Origin: Planctomycetota bacterium
GTDB lineage: Bacteria > Planctomycetota > GCA-2746535
NCBI GenBank assembly: GCA_002746535.1
Contig: NVWA01000001.1
Coordinates: 62,001-126,000 of the forward strand
Direction: 5' to 3'
DNA length: 64,000 bases
The translations under genes and the position numbers were made by a program. Shown piece after piece: positions 37,179-45,027 of the stretch (its first letter is position 1; every line of letters starts with the position of its first letter). Under the pieces are notes generated by a model. The model made no database searches, was not told the DNA's origin, and was given only the letters and a program-made list of their open reading frames with translations.

Positions 37179-40100
37179 ATGCACCAACCAGTTAGGTTCT
37201 TAGTAATTTTCATTTTTGTTGTTTTTTATATTTGGCCTTTAAGTGCAAATGAAAAAAAGAATATTATTAAAACTTTGCAAACAAATGGTTTGGATTTTGT
37301 GGAAAAAGAGTACCGAATTTCTTCTAGCATACATCAAGGAAACGCTAAAAATCAAGTTTGGATTGAAGCAGAAAATAGTTATCTTTTAAGTTTTTATACA
37401 AATGGAGATTTTAAAACTTTAGATAATAAAACTAAAGTTATATACGATATCATGTCAGCTAGTTATCAATGTGCTTTGAATATTGATAAAGTAAAAATGT
37501 ATGACGTATATGCTAGAATATTTTTGAATAAACCAGGATCATATAGTCTTAATAGTTTTGTTGATGGCGATATATTAAATGCGACTACTAGTAATATTGA
37601 AATTAATGCCAAAAATACTGGTAGGTGGGCCTGGATAAAGATCAACAAACTTGAATCTAATTATCAATATAAAAAAATTACAATTTCATCTAAGGGCAAA
37701 GGTGTCTTTCTAGATAAATTATTATTAATACCATCCAATAAAATAAATAAATCTCAATTAACTAAAATCGGCGTAGGGGAATCTCCCCAAATTAAGGATG
37801 CTGATTATGGCGTTTGGTTATCGGAAAAATTTAGACCAGCCGGTGTGAAAAAATGGAATTCTGTTCGGATAAAAGCGAGAAATGAAGAACCTCGGTTATT
37901 TCGAGTGTATTTTAAAACTCGATTGATGAAGTGGACATTACTCAATAAAAGTAGAACTTTAGATTTAGATGCGGATTATAAAAATGGAGATTTTATCCAA
38001 TTTAAAATTAAATTTAGTAAGAAAAATGGTAAAAGTACTTCATTCGAAAATTTAGAAGTAAGTTATGAGGTTAACCCTTACGTAATCAAAAAGATAAATA
38101 ATAAAACCGCAGAATTAGGCATATCTTTTATCAATGGCAAAATATATATTTTGAAAAATATGGTTACGGGTAAAAGTTATATTCCCCAGGACAGAGGTAT
38201 TATGCCATTTTTACTGTATCGTAAATTGGATAATGGGAACTTAGTTGCTTATGATCAGAATGATTTTTATCCCTATAAGCCATCAGTCATTAATTTAAAA
38301 AATGGAAGTAAGTCCATTAAAATAACTTATAAAGGTGAAAGGTCTGGAATAAAGGTAGACGTGAAATTTACTGTCAATCCATTAAATGAATTTATAGATG
38401 CAGAGTTACAAATTAAATCCAAAGGGAAGAATATAGCTGAAATTGATTTTCCTCGTTTGTCGCATATTTCTACTAGCAATAATTGGGAAAATGATACTTT
38501 AATTTATCCTTTGAATGGTGGTTTAAAAATTCAAGCACCTGCAGCAGGAGGATTTTTAAAGAATAGTTACCCAAAGGAATTAAGTATGCCTTGGATGGAT
38601 ATATACGGTGATAAGGGAGGTCTTTTTATTTTTCAACCAAATAGTGCTTCTCAAGAGTTTAGATTTAAATCTTTTCATAATATAGCAATGGATAGCGTTG
38701 AACTTGCAATAAATAGAAATGTAGAAGGAACTTCAAGAATTAAATTAAATTCTGTAATTGCTTTACATAAAGGTCATTGGCACGATGGTGCTAGAATATA
38801 TAAAGAATGGTTAGAAAATAATAAAAAAAATAAAGAAAACTTAATATCATTACATTCATATACTTTTTTAAATTCATCCCTCAAAACAACTGATGGAACA
38901 AGTAATTATAAAAATGATTATTATAGTTTCTTGGGTAGTAGTTATTCAGTGTCTCTACAAAGCAAGTTTTCAAATAAATTGATTAATATTAATTCAAAAT
39001 CTATGATAGATATAAATTATTCTAATAGTTTAGCTGATTTAAATTCAAATGATAAGTCATTACTTGTGATCAATAACTTTGGTGATAATCCTGAAATATT
39101 TCAATACTGTAATCCAGAAAAGAAGCTAATGGAAATTTTTAATCGTGATCAAATATTATCTTCTTTGGATGAGTATTATAAAAGGCAATGGGTATATAAT
39201 CGTGTTTTCCCTGTTAGTGGATCACTTGGGAGAAAAGTTTTACATCTTAAAAATAAAATTGGCGAGTTTATTTCTTCATCTAAAAAAGTAATATTTCTGG
39301 ATGACCTTGCATTAGAAGATTATCAATCTGATAGTCTTTTGATTAAAAGGTATGATTTTAACGATGGCCATAAAAAATTAATTTGTTTATTATATTCAAG
39401 TGATAGTAGTGCCGAGAAATCAGTCTCTTTGACATTAGGAAATTCTATAAGAATAAATAACGTGTACCACGTTACTATAGATTCTCAGGTTACAACAATA
39501 GGACATCAATACATAGATAGTGCTTTGAAATTTAAAATACCATATTCAAAGCATAAATTTGGAGCAATACTTTTGTCAATGGGTGGAAATGGTAAAAAAA
39601 TGGTTTTTGGTTCTTTAGAGTTTATTAAAAATAGTTTTGTTGGAAATAACTTAATTCTAAATGTAGTCAATACATCGACTTCAATCGCTAGATTAAAAAT
39701 TGATCAATTGAATTTAGATCTAAAGAAGGAAATAGTTTCTGGACCGGTTTCTATTGATTTAAAAGCTGGAGAGGCAAGGACAGTTACTTATAAAATAAAA
39801 GATTATGATTTATTAAAAAACAGAGTTATGGTTTCCTTTGCAATGTCAAATTTAAGTTCAGGTCAAAATAAAACCTTTAAAGCATTAATTTATCCAAATG
39901 TAATAAATGGAGATTTTGGTCTTTCAAGTGGTAAATCACTTAAGCATTGGGAAGCAAGTTCAAGAGGTTACGATAATTACATGGGTAATAATGCTAAAGG
40001 AAGCTTTAGGTTTCTGAGGGGTTCAGATTATCTAACAACTGCTCTTTATTTAAAACCAGGGAAAAAATATGAATTGCAGTATTTTTTTAATATCGCTGAT

Positions 40101-40334
40101 GCACAAAAAAGTCTTATTTTCAATTTGGTTTTTATGACGGGTGCTGGTAGCGATAAATTAATGAAAAAAATAATTTTAAATGGTAAGAAAATTGATGACG
40201 TCGATTTTTGGGAAGAAGACAAGTTGGTTTTTGAAGTACCAGTTGACATGCAAAATACTTTCCTGAAAATCACAAGTACTGGAAAAATTGGAAAGTTATG
40301 GATTGATGATATTTCAATTAAAGAAACTAAATAA
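37179..40334 (+). CDS. Large secreted protein, carbohydrate-active-like (DUF6259-like core)
   Basis: This 1051-residue protein has an N-terminal signal peptide (FLVIFIFVVFYIWPLSA) and no further membrane segment, so it is exported. GAAAGGF-like loops in the middle (IQAPAAGGFLKNSYPKEL) and HKGHWHDGARIYKEWLE near residue 530 match the pattern of DUF6259-type glycan-related proteins, where the Trp-Ala-Tyr-Trp motif precedes a barrel. Here the expected long barrel is replaced by a short, low-complexity Ser/Asn-rich stretch. The C-terminus (NGDFGLSSGKSLKHWEASSRG, residues about 910-1050) looks like a carbohydrate-binding beta-sandwich. GAAAGGA precedes the ATG. A sugar-binding or degenerate hydrolase role is inferred and not certain. 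Confidence 0.6.
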   Translation: MHQPVRFLVIFIFVVFYIWPLSANEKKNIIKTLQTNGLDFVEKEYRISSSIHQGNAKNQVWIEAENSYLLSFYTNGDFKTLDNKTKVIYDIMSASYQCALNIDKVKMYDVYARIFLNKPGSYSLNSFVDGDILNATTSNIEINAKNTGRWAWIKINKLESNYQYKKITISSKGKGVFLDKLLLIPSNKINKSQLTKIGVGESPQIKDADYGVWLSEKFRPAGVKKWNSVRIKARNEEPRLFRVYFKTRLMKWTLLNKSRTLDLDADYKNGDFIQFKIKFSKKNGKSTSFENLEVSYEVNPYVIKKINNKTAELGISFINGKIYILKNMVTGKSYIPQDRGIMPFLLYRKLDNGNLVAYDQNDFYPYKPSVINLKNGSKSIKITYKGERSGIKVDVKFTVNPLNEFIDAELQIKSKGKNIAEIDFPRLSHISTSNNWENDTLIYPLNGGLKIQAPAAGGFLKNSYPKELSMPWMDIYGDKGGLFIFQPNSASQEFRFKSFHNIAMDSVELAINRNVEGTSRIKLNSVIALHKGHWHDGARIYKEWLENNKKNKENLISLHSYTFLNSSLKTTDGTSNYKNDYYSFLGSSYSVSLQSKFSNKLININSKSMIDINYSNSLADLNSNDKSLLVINNFGDNPEIFQYCNPEKKLMEIFNRDQILSSLDEYYKRQWVYNRVFPVSGSLGRKVLHLKNKIGEFISSSKKVIFLDDLALEDYQSDSLLIKRYDFNDGHKKLICLLYSSDSSAEKSVSLTLGNSIRINNVYHVTIDSQVTTIGHQYIDSALKFKIPYSKHKFGAILLSMGGNGKKMVFGSLEFIKNSFVGNNLILNVVNTSTSIARLKIDQLNLDLKKEIVSGPVSIDLKAGEARTVTYKIKDYDLLKNRVMVSFAMSNLSSGQNKTFKALIYPNVINGDFGLSSGKSLKHWEASSRGYDNYMGNNAKGSFRFLRGSDYLTTALYLKPGKKYELQYFFNIADAQKSLIFNLVFMTGAGSDKLMKKIILNGKKIDDVDFWEEDKLVFEVPVDMQNTFLKITSTGKIGKLWIDDISIKETK

Positions 40335-40353
40335 AGGTTGATTTTAAAAGGCG

Positions 40354-40851
40354 CTATTTATTTTTTGCATTAATAGATTTTATGATTTTAAATAAGCTTT
40401 TTTGCGAAGATGTTAAATCCATTCTGTTTAATATTTTAGAATCTTCTTTTTTATTTAGTACGTTTGAAATATGACATTTAAATAATTGCAATTCATGTAA
40501 ATGAATGGAATTATTAGCAAGATTGTTAAGTTCAATGTGTAGATCATTCATATTATTATTGCTCATGAAATCTTTTAAAATATTATTAAATTGGAAACAA
40601 TTTGATTTGTATAATTGTTCGTCTTTTTGTTTTTTATTTAGATTAAATAAAGCTATAAAATTAAAAAGGTATATTGTTGTTATTCCAGCCAATGCCGAAA
40701 GCGTGTATTCAATATTATTTTGCAAATAAAATGAATAACCGCTAAAAATTATTAACAATGAACAGAATACGTTTAATAAGTCAGATATAGAATATTTGTA
40801 AATCTTTAGAAAATAGCCACCTGGGGTAAAATATGTTATAAACTTAGGCAT
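40354..40851 (-). CDS. Hypothetical two-helix membrane protein
   Basis: The 165-residue protein has two hydrophobic segments near residues 25-42 (LNVFCSLLIIFSGYSFYL) and 49-71 (TLSALAGITTIYLFNFIALF), then a charged, helical C-terminal half rich in Asn and Lys that should be cytoplasmic. I recognise no family. It is isolated on the minus strand, convergent with the secreted protein gene (19 bases between stops) and divergent from nth (76 bases). Its coding nature rests on length, membrane pattern and matching base composition. Confidence 0.55.
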   Translation of the reverse strand: MPKFITYFTPGGYFLKIYKYSISDLLNVFCSLLIIFSGYSFYLQNNIEYTLSALAGITTIYLFNFIALFNLNKKQKDEQLYKSNCFQFNNILKDFMSNNNMNDLHIELNNLANNSIHLHELQLFKCHISNVLNKKEDSKILNRMDLTSSQKSLFKIIKSINAKNK

Positions 40852-40927
40852 GATATTTTGACTTTTTTAAATTACATTCTACTATTTTAAGAGTTCTGTG
40901 TCAAATTTCTTTCTCGATTGATTTTAA

Positions 40928-41569
40928 ATGACTTCTTTGAATAGATATAAAATAAATAAAATTTTTGATTATTTTAAGGAAACAATTAATCCTAAGAGTG
41001 ATCTGGTTTATTCTAGTGACTTTGAATTACTAGTGGCGGTTATTCTTAGTGCCCAAGCAACGGATGTTGGAGTCAATAAAGTGACGAAGGATTTATTCCC
41101 ATTGGCAAATACTCCACAAAAAATATTAGATTTAGGGTATGATAATTTTGAAAGTATTATTAAGAGAATCGGACTTTATAAATCAAAAGCGAGAAATATT
41201 TTTAAAACATGTAAAATGTTAATTGAAGATTATGGAAATGAAATTCCAAATACAAAAGTTGAATTGAGAAAGTTACCTGGTGTAGGACAAAAAACGGCAA
41301 ATGTTGTCTTAAATATTGCTTTCGGTGAACCAACCTTAGCTGTTGACACGCATGTATTTCGAGTGTCTAATAGAATTGGATTGGCAAACTCTAAGACTCC
41401 TGAGAAAACAGAAATTGAGTTGCTAAAAATTATTCCAAAGAAATTTTTGATGCATGCTCATCATTACTTAATTCTTCATGGCCGTTATACTTGTGTTGCA
41501 AGAAATCCAAAATGTGAAGAGTGTGAAATTTCTAAATATTGTGATTACGCTAGTCTTAAAATAGATTAA
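40928..41569 (+). CDS. nth: Endonuclease III
   Basis: This 213-residue protein is full length. LPGVGQKTANVVLN is the helix-hairpin-helix with the catalytic Lys, AVDTHVFRVSNR carries the catalytic Asp, and the C-terminal CVARNPKCEECEISKYC is the C-x6-C-x2-C-x5-C loop binding a [4Fe-4S] cluster. It is a DNA glycosylase/AP lyase that removes oxidised pyrimidines. All catalytic residues are intact, unlike the related domain in the gene at 53104. It is followed 13 bases later by an aldo/keto reductase gene. Confidence 0.96.
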   Translation: MTSLNRYKINKIFDYFKETINPKSDLVYSSDFELLVAVILSAQATDVGVNKVTKDLFPLANTPQKILDLGYDNFESIIKRIGLYKSKARNIFKTCKMLIEDYGNEIPNTKVELRKLPGVGQKTANVVLNIAFGEPTLAVDTHVFRVSNRIGLANSKTPEKTEIELLKIIPKKFLMHAHHYLILHGRYTCVARNPKCEECEISKYCDYASLKID

Positions 41570-41582
41570 AAGGGGTAGAAAT

Positions 41583-42722
41583 ATGGAATACAGAAGATTT
41601 GGTAAAACAAACAAAGAAATTTCCGTTATTACCTTGGGCGGTATGAGATATAAAAAAGGTTGGGATAGTCCACGTGATGAATTACCTCAAGAATCAATAG
41701 ATAATTGCCTTGAGATTACTGACCATGCCTTGAAAGAAGGTATTAATCATATTGAAACAGCTTACGGATATGGAAAGAGTGAGAATCTATATGGACTTGT
41801 TCTTGATGAGTTAAAAGTTGATAGAAACTCTTATTGTATTATGACTAAAGGCACAGCCAGTACAGGCGATGAAATGCGTGCTCGCGTCGATGATCAATTA
41901 AAATCATTGCGTTTGGATAAAATAGATTTTTATGGTTATCATGGAATTAATAATTTAGAAATTTTTAATCAGGCGACCAAAGAAAATGGTCCTGTTGAAG
42001 CATTATTAGAGCTAAAAGAAGAAGGCGTTATTGGAAGTGTTGGTTTCTCTACGCATGCTGATGTGAAAATCATTTTAGATACAATAATGACTGATATGTT
42101 TGATTTTATGAACTTACATTTCTATTATTTTTTTCAAAGAAACTTGGCTGCAGTTGAATTAGCTAAACATAAAGATATGGGGGTATTTATTATTTCTCCA
42201 AATGAAAAAGGTGGGAAGTTATTTAACCCTTCTCAAAAAGTTGCAGATATTTGTTCTCCTCTTTCACCTATTCAATTTAATGCAAGGTTTTGTTTAAGTC
42301 ATTCTCAAATAACAACATTATCTTTTGGTTTAAATGAACTTGATCATTTTAAAGAGTTAGATGGTATGTTTAACAATGAGCTATATTTAAATGGTTCTGA
42401 TCGAAAAATTAAATTAGAGCTGGATAATTGTGTTAATGAACTTGGCGATTCCTATTGTACCACTTGTGGCGATTGTATGCCTTGCCCGGAAGATATTAAT
42501 ATACCAGAAATACTTCGGTTTAGAAATATGTCTAAAGCATATGACATGATAGACTTTGGCAAATTCAGGTATAATATGTTAGAATCCAAGGGTCATTGGT
42601 TTCCAGGTACTTATGGGAATGCATGTACTGACTGTGGTGATTGCTTGCCAAAGTGTCCCGTTCAGTTAAATATTCCAGAACTTCTAAGGTCTACTCATCA
42701 AGAATTATTTATTGAAAAATGA
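41583..42722 (+). CDS. Aldo/keto reductase with C-terminal ferredoxin-like 2x[4Fe-4S] region
   Basis: The 379-residue protein has an AKR barrel (residues 1-270) starting YRRFGKTNKEISVITLGGMR. The segment HIETAYGYGKSE has Glu where most AKRs have the catalytic Asp; the active Tyr region, Lys in CIMTKGTA and His in YGYHGIN are present. The C-terminal 100 residues carry two cysteine motifs (CTTCGDCMPCP and CTDCGDCLPKCP) that bind two [4Fe-4S] clusters, as in ferredoxin-linked AKRs of anaerobes and PVC bacteria. It is probably an oxidoreductase linking NADPH or ferredoxin to a carbonyl substrate. Substrate unknown. Confidence 0.88.
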   Translation: MEYRRFGKTNKEISVITLGGMRYKKGWDSPRDELPQESIDNCLEITDHALKEGINHIETAYGYGKSENLYGLVLDELKVDRNSYCIMTKGTASTGDEMRARVDDQLKSLRLDKIDFYGYHGINNLEIFNQATKENGPVEALLELKEEGVIGSVGFSTHADVKIILDTIMTDMFDFMNLHFYYFFQRNLAAVELAKHKDMGVFIISPNEKGGKLFNPSQKVADICSPLSPIQFNARFCLSHSQITTLSFGLNELDHFKELDGMFNNELYLNGSDRKIKLELDNCVNELGDSYCTTCGDCMPCPEDINIPEILRFRNMSKAYDMIDFGKFRYNMLESKGHWFPGTYGNACTDCGDCLPKCPVQLNIPELLRSTHQELFIEK

Positions 42723-42739
42723 ATTTTATTTTAGTGTTG

Positions 42740-43477
42740 TTATTCCTGATAAATTAATTCATGGATTGTAACTGGGTTTTCAATTCCAATCATTTTTTTT
42801 ATATAATGTTCATTGGTTTTAAATTGACTATTTATTTCTGAAAATGATTTTTGGCTAATGCCTATTCCTGACGTGCAGTTTTCTGCTATCCAATGCAGAT
42901 GGATAAATGCTTTATTTACCGTTTCACCGATAATGTCACTTGAACAATAATCAGGATGGCCAATAGAACCTAAATAAATTTGGCCTGAATGAATAGACAT
43001 TTTTAAATCAGCATTTAAAGTATTTACTTTAGCAGTGATGGCAGTTTTAATGGCTCGTTTAGTATGATCAATTCCTGTAAAAAAACATAGATAGCCATCA
43101 CCAACATATTTAACGGGAATTCCATCATTTTGAAGTGAAGCTTCTGTAATGTTAAAAAAGATTGAGTTTGCCCATAAAGCCATTTCTTTGGGAGTACATT
43201 CTTCCGATTTTTTGGCGAAATTATTCATACTTGTGCAAATGACTGTGGCTTCAAAGGTATCTAGTTCACCTGAAGCACCTCCCAATAACCAATCTGTGGT
43301 GACTCCTAAAAGTTTTGCAAGATCTAAAAGAATAGTTATGTCTGGGGCATTTTCACCTCGTTCCCATTTAGATACTGCCTGGCTACTTATTTGTAGTGCA
43401 TGAGCAATATCCACTTGCTTCATATTTCGTTTTTCTCGTTGTTCACGAATTCTTTTGCCTAGGTATTTTATATTCAT
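42740..43477 (-). CDS. XRE-family helix-turn-helix fused to a degenerate class III nucleotide cyclase domain
   Basis: The 245-residue protein has an XRE HTH at residues 5-60 (MKQVDIAHALQISSQAVSKWE) and a cyclase-like domain at about 75-240. The cyclase hallmarks VKYVGDG (Asp127) and IIGETVNKA (Asn188) are recognisable. The first metal Asp, expected within VICTSMNNF, is Ser83, and the transition-state Arg four residues after Asn188 is Ile. It probably cannot make cyclic nucleotide and may bind one as a ligand to control DNA binding. This is an inference from residue loss. It is divergent from the carA leader region (43478-43911), which it may regulate. Confidence 0.85.
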   Translation of the reverse strand: MNIKYLGKRIREQREKRNMKQVDIAHALQISSQAVSKWERGENAPDITILLDLAKLLGVTTDWLLGGASGELDTFEATVICTSMNNFAKKSEECTPKEMALWANSIFFNITEASLQNDGIPVKYVGDGYLCFFTGIDHTKRAIKTAITAKVNTLNADLKMSIHSGQIYLGSIGHPDYCSSDIIGETVNKAFIHLHWIAENCTSGIGISQKSFSEINSQFKTNEHYIKKMIGIENPVTIHELIYQE

Positions 43478-43806
43478 GAAAATTGCCCAAATTATTTTTA
43501 TAATCTTTTAAAACATCATAATTAAATCTATGGATTAATAAATTCTATTTAATCGATACCTAGATGATTTTTATGAGATGTGTTCATTTCAATTTTTTAT
43601 ACTTACTTAAATAAATTATTGTTTATAAATGTCCTATTGTGTGTTATGAAATTTTTTAAACCACTACCTGTGCTATTAATATCGACTAAATGAAAACAAA
43701 AGAGAGGTGAAATAGATGTTTAAGGGATAAAATCCTTGATTAGTCAAGTGAATGAACTGGCAAGAAATATATTTTTAATGGGTTTGATTTCTATTGAAAG
43801 TTTACC

Positions 43807-43834
43807 TTGAACGAGTCGGCCTAGACAATACAAT
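43807..43834 (+). promoter_or_regulatory. Candidate sigma-70-type promoter for carA
   Basis: TTGAAC at 43807-43812 and TACAAT at 43829-43834 are separated by 16 bases, a fair fit to -35/-10 elements (TTGACA/TATAAT), and lie about 78 bases before the carA ATG at 43912. Initiation near 43841 would put the hairpin at 43843-43870 at the very start of the mRNA. The sequence is suggestive only. Confidence 0.4.
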
Positions 43835-43842
43835 CCGCGCGA

Positions 43843-43870
43843 TAAAATTTGATTTTTACCTCAAATTTTA
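43843..43870 (+). promoter_or_regulatory. 10-bp perfect inverted repeat in carA 5' UTR
   Basis: TAAAATTTGA at 43843-43852 and TCAAATTTTA at 43861-43870 are perfect complements around an 8-base loop (TTTTTACC). It lies between the candidate promoter and the carA start, so it could be an operator or an RNA hairpin. AT-rich stems this long are uncommon by chance but not rare in this genome, so the role is uncertain. Confidence 0.45.
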
Positions 43871-43911
43871 ATTAATTCTGGTCATTTGCAACTGTAGAAT
43901 TATAAGGAATT

Positions 43912-45027
43912 ATGAACATAATACCTGCCAATCATGATGCATTCCTTGTTCTGGAAGATGGTACATCTTTCAGTGGGAAATCGTTTGGTGCAAATGGTGA
44001 AGCCTATGGTGAGGCTGTCTTTAATACAAGCATGATGGGTTATCAAGAAATATTGACTGATCCATCTTATTGTGGTCAATTGATAACAATGACTTATCCC
44101 TTAATTGGGAACTATGGAGTTAATGATGAGGATGTAGAATCTTCAAAGATTCAAGCTTCAGGACTTATCGTCAGAGAAGTTTCTAGAATCACTAGTAATT
44201 TTAGATCAACTAAAGACCTACCAACCTATTTAAAAGAACAAAATATCGTAGCTATTGAAGATATAGATACAAGAGCATTGACTCGGCACCTCAGATCAAA
44301 CGGAGCTATGAAAGCAATTATATCAACGGTTGATTCAGACATTGATTCTTTATTGAGTAAAGTCAAAAACAGTGAGGGACTAGTTGGAATTGATTTAGTT
44401 CAAAAAGTGACATGTGAAAAAGCTTATGATTGGTCAACTAGTGGTAAGTTTAAAGTTGCTGTTATTGATTGTGGTATTAAGCATAACATACTAAGAATTT
44501 TAGCTGAAAAAGATTGCCATTTAAAAGTATTTCCAGCAAACACCTTGATAGAAGAAATTGACGCCTTTAATCCAGATGGAATTTTTCTTTCTAATGGTCC
44601 TGGAGATCCAGGAGCTGTTGAATATGTTATTAATTTAGTTAAAACGTTAGTAGAGAGAGATAATCTACCAATTTTTGGAATTTGCTTAGGACATCAAATG
44701 TTGGGCCTTGCCCAAGGTGCGGATTATTCAAAACTTAAATTTGGTCACCGTGGTGGCAATCAACCTGTAAAAAATATTTTGACATCTAAAGTTGAAATAA
44801 CGTCTCAAAACCATGGTTTTGCGATAGATGCCGATTCATTACCTCCGGAAATGGAAGTGACTCATATTCATTTAAATGATAATACACTTTCAGGTATGAG
44901 ACATAAAACAAAACCAATTTTTAGTGTACAATATCACCCAGAAGCTTCTCCTGGTCCACATGACTCTCATTATTTATTTGATGAATTCTTATCTAATTTA
45001 AAAGCTTATCAAGGAGATCCTGCCTAA
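43912..45027 (+). CDS. carA: Carbamoyl-phosphate synthase small subunit
   Basis: The 371-residue protein is the glutaminase subunit. AFLVLEDGTSFSGKSFGA and TSMMGYQEILTDPSY are its N-terminal signature. The class I amidotransferase triad is present: Cys in FGICLGHQMLG, and His and Glu in VQYHPEASPGP. It hydrolyses glutamine and passes ammonia to CarB. A TAAGGAATTATG sequence gives the ribosome site and start. It heads the carA-pyrG-purF-carB cluster; the pyrG start codon follows the stop with no gap. Confidence 0.97.
   Translation: MNIIPANHDAFLVLEDGTSFSGKSFGANGEAYGEAVFNTSMMGYQEILTDPSYCGQLITMTYPLIGNYGVNDEDVESSKIQASGLIVREVSRITSNFRSTKDLPTYLKEQNIVAIEDIDTRALTRHLRSNGAMKAIISTVDSDIDSLLSKVKNSEGLVGIDLVQKVTCEKAYDWSTSGKFKVAVIDCGIKHNILRILAEKDCHLKVFPANTLIEEIDAFNPDGIFLSNGPGDPGAVEYVINLVKTLVERDNLPIFGICLGHQMLGLAQGADYSKLKFGHRGGNQPVKNILTSKVEITSQNHGFAIDADSLPPEMEVTHIHLNDNTLSGMRHKTKPIFSVQYHPEASPGPHDSHYLFDEFLSNLKAYQGDPA

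Larger units (their letters stand above)
43478..43911. other. 434-bp intergenic leader region before carA
   Basis: No gene of credible length fits here, and I found no tRNA or recognised riboswitch consensus. The region holds the start of the XRE gene on the left and a candidate -35/-10 pair and hairpin before carA on the right. In the middle are two short hairpins that share bases and cannot both form (AAGGGAT/ATCCTT at 43722-43737 and CTTGA/TCAAG at 43735-43748), just after GAGAGGTG and a five-codon mini reading frame at 43716. This layout is compatible with an attenuation leader or a small RNA. Confidence 0.5.

Noticed and set aside
18256..43638. Similarity between a 15-base sequence at 18256 and one near 43624 (13 of 15 identical)
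   Set aside because: The second copy has no sigma-54-like element downstream, and short AT-rich matches at this length occur by chance.
43690..43730. Leader peptides (six and four codons) in the carA leader
   Set aside because: They are too short and contain no run of relevant codons to support amino-acid attenuation; kept only as context for the leader finding.
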